Shown here: piece after piece, positions 51,006 to 59,586 of the stretch
Position numbering within the stretch: the stretch's first letter is position 1
Layout: each line of letters starts with the position of its first letter
Source: CAWINY01 sp963837635
Lineage (GTDB): Bacteria; Acidobacteriota; Terriglobia; Terriglobales; Acidobacteriaceae
Length of the DNA stretch: 64,000 bases
Assembly (NCBI GenBank): GCA_963837635.1
Contig: CAWINY010000007.1
Location: 806,001 to 870,000 of the forward strand
Direction of reading: 5' to 3'
Program-made: the position numbers and the translations under genes
Notes under the pieces: generated by a model
Database searches by the model: none
What the model was told of the DNA's origin: nothing
Seen by the model: only the letters and a program-made list of their open reading frames with translations

Positions 51006-52907
51006 GTGAAGATACTACTCGCCGATGACAGCATGACCGCCCAGCGCATGGGCGCCAAGATTTTGTCGGAAGCCGGGCATGAGGTGGTTGTGGTTAGCAA
51101 TGGCGCGGCTGCCGCGCGCAAAATGCTGGAGTTCTGCCCGGACGCCGTTGTCCTGGACGTGTACATGCCCGGCTACAACGGGCTGGAATTGTGCGAACGC
51201 ATCAAGAAGACGCGGGAAACGGCGCACATTCCCGTGCTGCTGACCGTGGGCAAGCTCGAACCCTTTCGCCCCGAAGAAGGCAAACGAGTTCATGCCGACG
51301 CGGTCGTTATCAAGCCCTTTGAGGCATCCGAATTGTTACGCTCCATCGGCAGCATTACCGGTGAGATAGCTCGCGATTCCGGGAATTCGAAGCGGCCTGA
51401 GAAATCGCTCGCCGCTCCAGTCCTTAAGACTGCCGATCCACCGGTGCCCCAGGTAGCCCATGGACCGGGGAGCCCGGCATCCACATCAGAAGGCCCTACG
51501 CATCCGGAAGAAGGCTCGGCATCGCAAGTTCCGGGTTCAGCCGAATCGTCGATCGCACATGGGAGCCCCGAGGAGCGGGTAGCTCCCGTTGAGGTTGGAA
51601 TTTTAGCCAGCGACAGCAACCCCGTTTTGGAAACACCGACGGCGTCGGCTTCGCCCCTGCCTCCGCCTTTATCGACGGCTGTGTTTGTTGTGGAACCGAT
51701 CGAGATCAATGCCGCCGATCAAGAATCACTTGAGGCGAGTGCCGCAACCCTAGAGACTGCCCCGGCCCTGGCCTCGGAGCCTCCGCCGCAAATACCGCAG
51801 GAATCCTTCACGATTGCTTTGCAGGCGGCTGCGGCGGAGCCGCAAGTTGAGCCAAGCGCGGATAACCCCAGCGAGCGTGCATCCGTCGCGGACCAGGAGG
51901 CGCCCCGCGAGGTCGCGGTTGCCGCTACCGCTTCGATTGAGCCTGCAGTCGTCGTAGTAGATCCCCCTCCGGCCAATGCAGCGGCCCCAGAGCCCTGCGG
52001 CATAGCTGTGGTTCCCAGCGAGCTTGCGTGCTCCGCAGCCGGGGAAGTGCCGGTCTTTCCCATCGAAGAGATCCCGGTTCCAGAGCCGCCAGTCGCTGAG
52101 ACTAAGACCGAGCCAAGCGAAGTCGTCAGCCGGCCTGCGGTCTGCGCGCCGATCGTCGAGGTAGGACCTTCTTGTCAGCCCACGCCCGCTCCGCAGATGT
52201 GGAACACGCAGGCTGAGCCGCCTCGATCCGAACCCAACGAAGCACCCGCCGCCGAGAGCTCCCAATTCACTGACGATTCCATCCAACCTGCGATACCGGA
52301 AGCGGCAGTGGACTTCGTGGCTGATGAAGCTCCGGTAACCTCGGTCGAACAGGTGGAACCGCCGATGCCGCCGGAGTCGGGCGAAGACTTTCCGGAACCC
52401 GCAGAGGGAGACGTCGCGCCGGAGCGATCTGCCGAGCTGGCTGCGGTGGCCGCCATTGTGGGTTTGGTGCCCACCGCGATCTCCGCCGAAACAAGCATTG
52501 TGTCCATAGGGGCCCCATCGCCGACAGAACCGGCGCACGATGAGGAGGGTGCCCCACATCTGCCCGGTTTTGGCAGATGTGGGTTAGCTGCCGGTTCGTC
52601 CTCCCCGGCCCCAACCCAAATTAGTGCTGTGGATTTCCTGGGAACCCCGACTTGGGCCGCGCTGGCAGAGGAGCTGATTGCTCAGAATCCTAAGCTCCTG
52701 GAAGATGCGTCAGGCGAGGCGGAGATGGCTGCGCCGGTGCCCCCCCCGCCCGAAGCCGACAACATCCCTGCGCCGGAGCCGGCCTCAGCCGCCTCACTGC
52801 CGGTTCTCGACGAGGAGCGGGTTGCCGCAATCGTCGATGTGGTGCTGGAGCGACTGAAGCCACAACTGGTGGCCGAGATCGTGCGCGAGCTGTGCTCGAA
52901 AGCTTAA
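51006..52907 (+). CDS. Receiver-domain protein with a long Pro/Ala/Glu-rich tail
   Basis: Seen: 633 aa from GTG 51006. Residues 1-125 are a full receiver domain (LLADDSMTAQR; D51 in VLDVYMPGYNG; LLTVGKLEP; AVVIKPFEASELL). Residues 130-590 are low complexity and rich in Pro, Ala, Glu and Ser, with no domain. The last 35 residues (LDEERVAAIVDVVLERLKPQ and LVAEIVRELCSKA) form a short amphipathic helix pair, probably the interaction end. An intergenic-type palindrome lies in frame at 52553-52583. Role: likely a phospho-switch linked to a distal docking helix; similar tail helices occur in gliding/pilus-associated response regulators, but that is a guess. Confidence 0.85.
   Translation: MKILLADDSMTAQRMGAKILSEAGHEVVVVSNGAAAARKMLEFCPDAVVLDVYMPGYNGLELCERIKKTRETAHIPVLLTVGKLEPFRPEEGKRVHADAVVIKPFEASELLRSIGSITGEIARDSGNSKRPEKSLAAPVLKTADPPVPQVAHGPGSPASTSEGPTHPEEGSASQVPGSAESSIAHGSPEERVAPVEVGILASDSNPVLETPTASASPLPPPLSTAVFVVEPIEINAADQESLEASAATLETAPALASEPPPQIPQESFTIALQAAAAEPQVEPSADNPSERASVADQEAPREVAVAATASIEPAVVVVDPPPANAAAPEPCGIAVVPSELACSAAGEVPVFPIEEIPVPEPPVAETKTEPSEVVSRPAVCAPIVEVGPSCQPTPAPQMWNTQAEPPRSEPNEAPAAESSQFTDDSIQPAIPEAAVDFVADEAPVTSVEQVEPPMPPESGEDFPEPAEGDVAPERSAELAAVAAIVGLVPTAISAETSIVSIGAPSPTEPAHDEEGAPHLPGFGRCGLAAGSSSPAPTQISAVDFLGTPTWAALAEELIAQNPKLLEDASGEAEMAAPVPPPPEADNIPAPEPASAASLPVLDEERVAAIVDVVLERLKPQLVAEIVRELCSKA
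52553..52583. repeat. Perfect CCCACATCTGCC palindrome inside a coding region
   Basis: Seen: CCCACATCTGCC (52553-52564) and GGCAGATGTGGG (52572-52583) with a 7-nt loop, in frame within the disordered tail of the receiver protein, coding PHLPGFGRCG. Related copies are intergenic. Confidence 0.85.
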
Positions 52908-52921
52908 CCTGCTTAAGAGCT

Positions 52922-52959
52922 CTATGAAAGGGTGCGGCTTCAGCCGCGCCCTTTCATAG
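52922..52959. terminator. Long hairpin after the receiver gene
   Basis: Seen: CTATGAAAGGG-T-GCGGC, loop TTCA, GCCGC-G-CCCTTTCATAG: a 17-pair stem with one wobble. It lies between convergent genes and could stop transcription from both sides. The inner part resembles the hairpin of the MITE at 19521-19654, so it may be a repeat relic as well. Confidence 0.65.
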
Positions 52960-53022
52960 CGCTGCACAAAGGTTTTTTAAGCGGCTCTAAAACCCCCCGG
53001 GTACCCCGCCGGTGTGATTGTC

Positions 53023-54201
53023 CTAAAAGGCGTCAAACCCCGTGATGTTGCTGCCGACGATCAAGGTATGAATGTCGTGCGTGCCCTCGTAGGTTTTCAC
53101 CGATTCCAGGTTGCACATGTGGCGCATGATCGGGTATTCGTCGGCCACGCCGTTGGCGCCCAGAATGTCTCGGGCCATGCGGGCGCACTCCAATGCCATC
53201 CAGACGTTATTGCGCTTGGCCATGGAGATGTGCTGATGCCCTGCCTTGCCCTGGTCCTTTAGCCGGCCGACCTGCAGCACGAGCAGTTGCGCCTTAGTGA
53301 TCTCGCTGATCATCCAGACCAGCTTTTCCTGCACCAGTTGGTGGGAGGCAATGGGCATGTCGCGGAACTGCTTGCGGAATTGCGCGTACTGCAGGGCGCA
53401 GTCGTAGCACGCCATGGCCGCGCCGACCGCGCCCCAGGCAATGCCGTAGCGGGCCTGGTTCAGGCACATGAGTGCCGACTTGATCCCATCGGAGTCAGGC
53501 AGGATGTTGCACGCGGGAATGCGCACGTCCTGCATGGAGAGGCTCGATGTGACCGAGGCCCGCAGCGACCACTTGCCGTGAATGTCTTCGGCGCGAAAGC
53601 CGGGCCGGTCGGTTTCGACCAGGAAGCCGCGGATCTTGTCATGCTCTTCCTCGTTCTTGGCCCACACGACCGCCACATGGGCAATCGACCCGGAGGTGAT
53701 CCACATCTTCTCGCCGTTCAGGACATACTCGTCCCCCTCGCGCCGAGCGCGGGTACGCATGCCGCCCGGGTTGGAGCCGAAATCGGGTTCGGTGAGGCCG
53801 AAGCAGCCCAGGGCTTCACCCTTCTGCAGCGCGGGCAGCCAGCGGTTTTTCTGCTCGTCGCTGCCGAAGGTGTGGATGGGATACATCACCAGCGCGGATT
53901 GCACGCTAACGAAGGATCGCAGGCCGCTGTCGCCGCGCTCCAGTTCCTGCATCACCAGGCCGTACTCCACGTTCGACATCTCCGCGCAGCCGTAGCCCCG
54001 CAGGTTCGCCCCGAAGAAGCCGAGTTCGCCCATGGGCTGGACCAGTTCGCGCGGAAAGCGGCCCTCGCGATTGCAGCCTTCGATGATGGGGATCAGGTTC
54101 TCTTCGACGAACTGGCGGGCGGTGTTGCGCACCAGAATCTCGTCTTCGCTAAGGAGTGTGTCGAAGCCGATGAAGTCAACCCCGCGGAATTTCAGCGCCA
54201 T
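53023..54201 (-). CDS. gcdH: Acyl-CoA dehydrogenase, glutaryl-CoA dehydrogenase-like
   Basis: Seen: 392 aa from ATG 54201 (the open frame runs 26 codons further up without protein-like sequence). Acyl-CoA dehydrogenase fold: CFGLTEPDFGSNPGGMRTRA (FAD site), MWITSGSIAHVAVVWAK, RQFRDMPIASHQLVQEKLVW-type region, and LGANGVADEYPIMRHMCNLE. The C-terminal TYEGTHDIHTLIVGSNITG has the catalytic Glu (E372) in the arrangement seen in glutaryl-CoA dehydrogenases. Role: oxidises glutaryl-CoA to crotonyl-CoA in lysine/aromatic degradation, or a close relative. Substrate is an inference. No electron-transfer flavoprotein genes nearby. Confidence 0.88.
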   Translation of the reverse strand: MALKFRGVDFIGFDTLLSEDEILVRNTARQFVEENLIPIIEGCNREGRFPRELVQPMGELGFFGANLRGYGCAEMSNVEYGLVMQELERGDSGLRSFVSVQSALVMYPIHTFGSDEQKNRWLPALQKGEALGCFGLTEPDFGSNPGGMRTRARREGDEYVLNGEKMWITSGSIAHVAVVWAKNEEEHDKIRGFLVETDRPGFRAEDIHGKWSLRASVTSSLSMQDVRIPACNILPDSDGIKSALMCLNQARYGIAWGAVGAAMACYDCALQYAQFRKQFRDMPIASHQLVQEKLVWMISEITKAQLLVLQVGRLKDQGKAGHQHISMAKRNNVWMALECARMARDILGANGVADEYPIMRHMCNLESVKTYEGTHDIHTLIVGSNITGFDAF

Positions 54202-54365
54202 TTTCGCCTCGCACCCGGCGTGTGCCGGCACAACATCAGGAAACCTAGGAAGGTAGCAGAGGCGACAAGGGAAGAGCAAACCGGCGTTTCGCTGGGATTC
54301 GCCGGCCGGGGCCTACGCCGGGATTGCCCGCTGGCCGTGGGGTTCTGTATAATCGGATTCGCCGA

Positions 54366-54440
<75 letters not shown>

Positions 54441-54484
54441 GTCTTTTGGCCGCCCTCGCCCTTGAGCGAGGGCTTTTGGTGTGA

Positions 54485-54559
<75 letters not shown>

Positions 54560-54640
54560 AAATTTTTCTTCCAGTTAGCTGAATCAACGGGCTTTGGCCT
54601 CCGGCGATCCGGCGAGTCGAAGACCTTGTGTTCTTGCAGT

Positions 54641-54693
54641 TCGCCTGAGATGAAGGAAATCCATAGTTCCTTCGCTACACTCAGGATGACAAT
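54641..54693. repeat. TCATCCTGAG-type repeat, degenerate copy
   Basis: Seen: read on the minus strand it starts TTGTCATCCTGAG, followed by GTAGCGAAGGAAC. It resembles the better-kept palindrome at 58156-58253. It overlaps the end of the aminotransferase gene. Confidence 0.5.
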
Positions 54694-55916
54694 TCTGGAA
54701 GTCCAGATATTTTCCTCAGAAATCTCAGCAATCTTTTGAGCCCTTCCGCAAACTCCTCCGGCGGGGTGATGAGGCTGAGTACCAGGTAGCCTTCGCCCTC
54801 GAAGTCATAAAAGTATCCCGGTTGCACCAGCGTGTCGCACTGCTCGATGATCTCGACCGCAAGGTCCTCGTCGGGGCGCGTGACCGGCACGCGGAGTACG
54901 GCATACCATCCGCCTTCCACCTTCAGTCGCGTGCAGTGCGTATTCGAGACGAGCTGCGTATCCAACTCTGCGAGGTTCGCCGCGATGCGCTGGTTCATCT
55001 GTGGCTGGATACTTTGGCGCTCTTGCAGCAGCACCGGCGCGGCAAGCTGGACGGGCGCGTTCATCGAAAGAAACGTATCCGCGATTACCTCCAGGCGGGC
55101 CAGCGCCTGCGCGGCATCGTCGGGCGGGCCGCTCACGGCGATCCACGCCAGCTTCATTTGCGGCAAGCCGGAGATCTTCGATAGTCCACTCAAAGTGAAC
55201 GTCAGCACCTCATCGTTGGTGGCAAACGTTTTTCGCAAGGGTTCGTTTCCCGCGCGAGCATAGTCGAGGAAGACCTCGTCCACCACCAGCGCGAGCCGGT
55301 GGCGCAAGCCGAGCAGGTTCAACTGCTCGCGTTCGTGCTCCTTGACATATGAACCGGTGGGATTGTTCGGATGCACCAGCAGGATGGCCCGGGCACGTGG
55401 CGTGATTGCCTGCTCCAGCGAGTGGAAGTCGATCTGCCAGCCATCGTGATAGACCAGCGAATACGGTACCAGCTTCACGTCCTGCAGCGCCGCCAGATAC
55501 TCAAACAGCGGATAGCTCGGCACCGGCACCAGGACTTCGTCGCCGGCATCGCACAGCAGGCGGAAGACGAACGAGTACGCCTCGCTGGTGCTGGTGGTGA
55601 GCAGCAGATTGGATTCGAGAGCGGCGAGTTGCGAACCGGCATACGGTGCACCGTGCGTGCTGGCGAGGACGTCGCCGTAATAGCCGACCACCGCCTGCCG
55701 CGCCACGGCCAAGCCGCGCGCATCCGGGTGATATTCGAGCGCGCGCGGATCCTGGAAGGCGTTGAGAATTCGGTCCGCGGCGTATTCAAAGCCGCAGGAG
55801 GTTGGGTTGGAGGCCGTCAGGTCGAGCAGCTTCCTGCCTTGCTGCCGATGAGCTTCCAGGGCGAGGGCGAATCGGTTTGAGGTCAATTGCCAGTTGGTGC
55901 GGGCGCTGAAGATCAA
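54681..55916 (-). CDS. PLP-dependent class I aminotransferase
   Basis: Seen: 411 aa. LLTTSTSEAYSFVFRLLCDA, VPSYPLFEYLAAL, LVHPNNPTGSYV (182-190), VVDEVFLDYA and the PLP lysine K247 in LSGLSKISGLPQMK. Known fold type I aminotransferase. The sequence does not settle the substrate: aspartate, alanine or aromatic amino acids are possible. The gene is convergent with the tRNA pair and divergent from the small secreted-protein gene at 55980. Confidence 0.9.
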   Translation of the reverse strand: MIFSARTNWQLTSNRFALALEAHRQQGRKLLDLTASNPTSCGFEYAADRILNAFQDPRALEYHPDARGLAVARQAVVGYYGDVLASTHGAPYAGSQLAALESNLLLTTSTSEAYSFVFRLLCDAGDEVLVPVPSYPLFEYLAALQDVKLVPYSLVYHDGWQIDFHSLEQAITPRARAILLVHPNNPTGSYVKEHEREQLNLLGLRHRLALVVDEVFLDYARAGNEPLRKTFATNDEVLTFTLSGLSKISGLPQMKLAWIAVSGPPDDAAQALARLEVIADTFLSMNAPVQLAAPVLLQERQSIQPQMNQRIAANLAELDTQLVSNTHCTRLKVEGGWYAVLRVPVTRPDEDLAVEIIEQCDTLVQPGYFYDFEGEGYLVLSLITPPEEFAEGLKRLLRFLRKISGLPELSS

Positions 55917-55979
55917 GATGGTTTCCGGCTCCTCATTAATAATGACATGATGTTACCGTTACCGTAGAGGAGCAACATC

Positions 55980-56465
55980 GTGACAGGTGTGAATCAGCGT
56001 ATCCTAGTCTTCGTCTCAATGGTTGGTCTGGTCGCGGCGGCCCTTGCACAACGGGCGAGCGCGGCGCAACCACCGTTTTCAATTGTTATCAGCACGCCGC
56101 GGGACACGGTGAAAGCTGGTTCCAACGTAGATGTGGAAGTAACGGTTACAAATACGTCCGACCATGACATTAAGTATCGGCGGTTGAACTGGCCGCACGT
56201 CAAACAAGATGTCCGTGACAGTAAAGGCAGGCCCGCCCCAGAAACGCCTTACGGACGCGAACTGCATGCAGGACACGTTGGGCCAACGCGTAACCCCCTT
56301 CGGGGGGCGCTTGAGCCCGGAAAGACAAATAGAGTAAGGTACCCACTAACCATGATTTACGATCTGAGCCAGCCTGGTACATATACTGTGCAAGAAGAAC
56401 AAGAGGATCCTGAGACTAAGACATTCGTGAAATCAAACACAATTACGGTAACGGTTACGCCATAG
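55980..56465 (+). CDS. Small secreted Ig-like/BsuPI-like protein
   Basis: Seen: 161 aa from a GTG start (GAGG upstream). Signal peptide (about 1-28, ending ASAA), then a beta-sandwich pattern: SIVISTPRDTVKAGSNVDVE, VTNTSDHDIKYRRLN, EPGKTNRVRYPLTMIYDLSQ and YTVQEEQEDPET. This resembles intracellular-proteinase-inhibitor/Ig-like secreted domains, without a firm family. The DNA near its start and stop carries a 15-bp near-perfect inverted repeat (GTTACCGTTACCG type). Role unknown. Confidence 0.7.
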   Translation: MTGVNQRILVFVSMVGLVAAALAQRASAAQPPFSIVISTPRDTVKAGSNVDVEVTVTNTSDHDIKYRRLNWPHVKQDVRDSKGRPAPETPYGRELHAGHVGPTRNPLRGALEPGKTNRVRYPLTMIYDLSQPGTYTVQEEQEDPETKTFVKSNTITVTVTP

Positions 56466-56525
56466 CAGGTCAGAGGAGAAGCTCTGGTCCTCCCCGCCTA
56501 CTCTCCGGCTCAGAATGATACCCCA

Positions 56526-56553
56526 ACTAGCCACTAATCACTCGTCACTGCCT
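56526..56553. repeat. Half heptad array, ACTNNNC type
   Basis: Seen: ACTAGCC, ACTAATC, ACTCGTC, ACTGCCT: four 7-nt units in the gap between convergent genes, touching the stop codon of the transporter gene. No opposing arm. Confidence 0.6.
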
Positions 56554-58115
56554 TAATGCGCCGCGCCCATGCCACCGCCTTGGTGCCCCGGCCTCCTCAT
56601 GAGCAGAATCAGCGGGGTGACCAGCACGAACAGCAAGGCCAATGTCCGGAAGGCGTAGATGAACGACAGCATCGACGCCTGCTGCTGCACCATGCCGAAC
56701 AGGACGGCGTACGCCTGTTTGGTTGCGGTGGCGAAATCCATGCCTTTCGCCATGAACATGGCGCGGGCGCCCTCAAAAATCTGGCGGGTGGCAGGATTCA
56801 TCGGGTTGACGCTCGCGCCGAGCACATTGGTGTTGGTTTGCGTGTGGCGGGCGACGATGGTGGTCATCATCGCGATGCCGACGCTGCCGCCGATGTTGCG
56901 CATCACGTTGAAAATCGAGGTGGCATTGCCCATCTCATGCTTGGGGATGGGATCATGGGTAATGGTCGTCAGCGGCACGAACAGGAAGCCCATGGCAAGA
57001 CCTAAGATGAACTGCGGCCAGAAGATGTCCCAGTAACCGGCATTCAGGTTGATTTGCGACAGTTGCCACAGGCTGAAGGCCGACACCAGGAAGCCCAGGG
57101 TCAGCAGCTTTCGCGCCTCCACCTTCGACATCAGGACACCGACCACTGGCATGGCGATGAACGCGCCAAGACCGCGTGGAAGCATGGCGACACCGGCGTT
57201 GAGCGCGGAATAGCCGAGCAGCTCCTGCAGGAAAATCGGCAGCAGCACAATGCTGCCGTAGAGCACGAAGCCCAGGGCGGTCATCAGAAAGACTCCGGTG
57301 CTGTAGGTACGCATGCGGAAGACCCGCAGGTCGACGATCGGGTGCTCGGTGAGAAACTCGCGCAGGATGAAGAAGCCGAGCCCCAGCACCGCGGCGAGAG
57401 CCAGATACGCAATCATGTGCGAGCCGAACCAGTCTTCTTCCTGGCCCTTGTCCAGCATCACCTGCAGCGCTCCCATGCCAATGGAGAGCAGGCCGATGCC
57501 CCAATAGTCGACGCGTCCCGCGCCACGCCGGATGTAGTGCGGATCGAAGATGAACATCTTGGACATGACCAGCGCAAGGATGCCGACCGGCAGGTTGATA
57601 TAGAACAGCCAGCGCCAACTGTAGTTATCGGTGATCCATCCGCCCAGCACCGGCCCCAGCATCGGGGCCACGACGATACCAAGTCCCCAGAAGGCCATGG
57701 CGCGTCCGCGTTGCTCGGGCGGGAAGGCTTCCAGCATGATCGCCTGCGACAGCGGCTGCAGGCCGCCTCCGGTCGCGCCCTGGATCACGCGAAACAGCAA
57801 CAGCACAGGCAAAGACGGCGCCAAGCCACAGACCAGCGAGGACAACGTGAAACCGCCGATGGACATCATCAGCACCCGCTTGCGGCCAAACCGGTTGGCC
57901 AGCCAGCCGGTCATGGGCAGGATAATCGCGTTGGCCACCAGGTACGATGTGAGCACCCAGGTGGCTTCGTCCGTGGTCGCGCCCAGATTGCCCGCGATAT
58001 GCGGCAGCGACACATTGACCACGGTGGTGTCGAGCACTTCCATGAAGGTGCCTAACATCACCGCGGCGGCGATGATCCACGGATTGATGAAACGTTCCTG
58101 CGGCGGTGCGACCAT
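56553..58115 (-). CDS. DHA2-family MFS multidrug transporter (EmrB/QacA-like)
   Basis: Seen: 520 aa with about 14 hydrophobic helices. Motif pattern LDTTVVNVSLPHIAGNLGAT (motif D1 of the DHA2 family), WLANRFGRKRVLMMSI (motif A) and MLGPVLGGWITD (motif C). Role: the inner-membrane pump of a tripartite drug or metabolite efflux system with the HlyD and TolC-type genes upstream on the same strand. It is separated from the HlyD gene by about 180 bp that holds a repeat, so it might be partly uncoupled. Confidence 0.94.
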   Translation of the reverse strand: MVAPPQERFINPWIIAAAVMLGTFMEVLDTTVVNVSLPHIAGNLGATTDEATWVLTSYLVANAIILPMTGWLANRFGRKRVLMMSIGGFTLSSLVCGLAPSLPVLLLFRVIQGATGGGLQPLSQAIMLEAFPPEQRGRAMAFWGLGIVVAPMLGPVLGGWITDNYSWRWLFYINLPVGILALVMSKMFIFDPHYIRRGAGRVDYWGIGLLSIGMGALQVMLDKGQEEDWFGSHMIAYLALAAVLGLGFFILREFLTEHPIVDLRVFRMRTYSTGVFLMTALGFVLYGSIVLLPIFLQELLGYSALNAGVAMLPRGLGAFIAMPVVGVLMSKVEARKLLTLGFLVSAFSLWQLSQINLNAGYWDIFWPQFILGLAMGFLFVPLTTITHDPIPKHEMGNATSIFNVMRNIGGSVGIAMMTTIVARHTQTNTNVLGASVNPMNPATRQIFEGARAMFMAKGMDFATATKQAYAVLFGMVQQQASMLSFIYAFRTLALLFVLVTPLILLMRRPGHQGGGMGAAH

Positions 58116-58155
58116 GTGGTGTCAGGGCACGGCTTCGGCCATTAATCCAAAAGTT

Positions 58156-58253
58156 GTCATTCCGAGCGCCCGTTTTTTGGGCGCGAGGAATCTGCATTTC
58201 TTCTGACTCAGCCAAACTGCAGATCCCTCGCTTCGCTCGGGATGACAATTTGC
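58156..58253. repeat. GTCATTCCGAG-type palindromic repeat
   Basis: Seen: GTCATTCCGAGCG at the left faces CGCTCGGGATGAC at the right, with GAGGAATCTGC and GCAGATCCCTC between them. About 98 bp, non-coding, between the MFS and HlyD genes. Confidence 0.75.
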
Positions 58254-58296
58254 TGGTGGTCATAATATTCTGCAAAACTTGATAGAAATCCGCGCT

Positions 58297-59583
58297 CTAC
58301 TTCACCCTCACCGTGGGCTCGACCGACATGCCGGGCCGCAGCAGGTGATCGGGATCCGCCCCCTTTTCAAAAACGATCTTCACTGGAATGCGCTGCACCA
58401 CCTTGACGTAGTTGCCGGTGGCGTTCTCGGGTGGCAGCAGGCTGAAGCGGGATCCGGTGGCGCCGCCGATCGAGTCCACGTGGCCTTGGTAATCGCGGTT
58501 ATACGCATCCAGGTGAATGGTGGCGGGTTGGCCCGGCTTCATGAAATGGAGCTGCCCTTCCTTGTAGTTTGCGGTGACCCAGATGTCCTCGATGTTCACG
58601 ATGGAGATAACCGGCTGTCCGGCCTGGATTCCCTGACCCGGCTCCACGTTGCGCTTGCTGACGACGCCGGCAAACGGCGCCCGGATGGTGGTGTATTGCA
58701 GGTTCAGTTGGGCCTGCACCACAGCCGCTTGCGCACGCTGCGCGGCGGCCTCGGCGCTGGTCGCCCGGGCGCGGGTCACCTGCAATTGCTCGGGAGCGGT
58801 CTGCGCGCTGCGCAGGGCCGCCTGAGCCTGATTGACTTGGGCCTGAGCGGCGGCGATCGTAGAGTGTGCCGCCTCGACGGTGGCGGCAGCCGATTTCTCG
58901 GCGGCGACGGCGGCGTCCAATTGCTGTTGCGAAATCTCGTCCTTGGCGACCAGCATCTGCGCGCGCTTCAGGTCGGCGGCCACCTTGGCATCGTTGGCCT
59001 CGGCCTCGCGCGCCCGTGCCTGTGCGGCGGCGACCTGCTGGCGCGCGGCGGCGAGGCTGGCCTCGGCATTGGCCACGGCGCTGCTCGTGGTCGCGGAGGT
59101 AATGGGCACGCCGGTGCGCGCAGCCATGGCGGTGGCTTGCGTATCGGCCAGCTCGGCTTGCGCGCGCGCCAGCGCGACCTGGTAGTCCTTGGGGTCAAGC
59201 TGCACCAGGATCTGTCCCGCCTGCACGAATTGGTTGTCGTCGACCTGAACCGTCAATACGGTGCCGTTCACGCGCGTGCCGACGGGAGCGATGTGGCCGT
59301 CGATCTGCGCGTCGTCGGTGGTTTCGCGGGCGGAATAATATCGCCACGCGATAATTCCCCCCACCACGATGGCTATCAGCACCAACAGCAGGATCAAGCC
59401 CGCGTGCGGATGCTGCTGAAAAAACGAGCGGGGCGTGGAGGGCTTGGGCGCTGCCTCTTCCGGCCACGGCTCACGGGGAGTTTCCGGCTGCGTGGCCGGG
59501 AGTTGCGTCTCCGCCGCAGCCTGCAAGCGGGTTGCGGTCCCCGGTTGCCCCACCCCGTTCTCGTATCTGCCTGGATTGGCCAC
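58297..59583 (-). CDS. HlyD/EmrA-family membrane fusion protein
   Basis: Seen: 428 aa. A Pro-rich cytoplasmic N-terminus, one membrane helix (about 45-67), the lipoyl/biotin half-motif TRVNGTVLTVQVDDNQFVQA, a long Ala/Gln-rich coiled coil (about 120-260) and the second half with IRAPFAGVVSKRNVEPGQGI and VTANYKEGQLHFMKPGQPAT. Role: bridges the inner-membrane MFS pump and the outer-membrane channel. It starts 3 bp after the TolC-type gene, so both are co-translated. Confidence 0.94.
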   Translation of the reverse strand: MANPGRYENGVGQPGTATRLQAAAETQLPATQPETPREPWPEEAAPKPSTPRSFFQQHPHAGLILLLVLIAIVVGGIIAWRYYSARETTDDAQIDGHIAPVGTRVNGTVLTVQVDDNQFVQAGQILVQLDPKDYQVALARAQAELADTQATAMAARTGVPITSATTSSAVANAEASLAAARQQVAAAQARAREAEANDAKVAADLKRAQMLVAKDEISQQQLDAAVAAEKSAAATVEAAHSTIAAAQAQVNQAQAALRSAQTAPEQLQVTRARATSAEAAAQRAQAAVVQAQLNLQYTTIRAPFAGVVSKRNVEPGQGIQAGQPVISIVNIEDIWVTANYKEGQLHFMKPGQPATIHLDAYNRDYQGHVDSIGGATGSRFSLLPPENATGNYVKVVQRIPVKIVFEKGADPDHLLRPGMSVEPTVRVK

Positions 59584-59586
59584 GCG

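Noticed and set aside
54202..54279. Upstream extension of the acyl-CoA dehydrogenase frame
   Set aside because: The residues are not acyl-CoA-dehydrogenase-like, and family N-termini begin at about ATG 54201.
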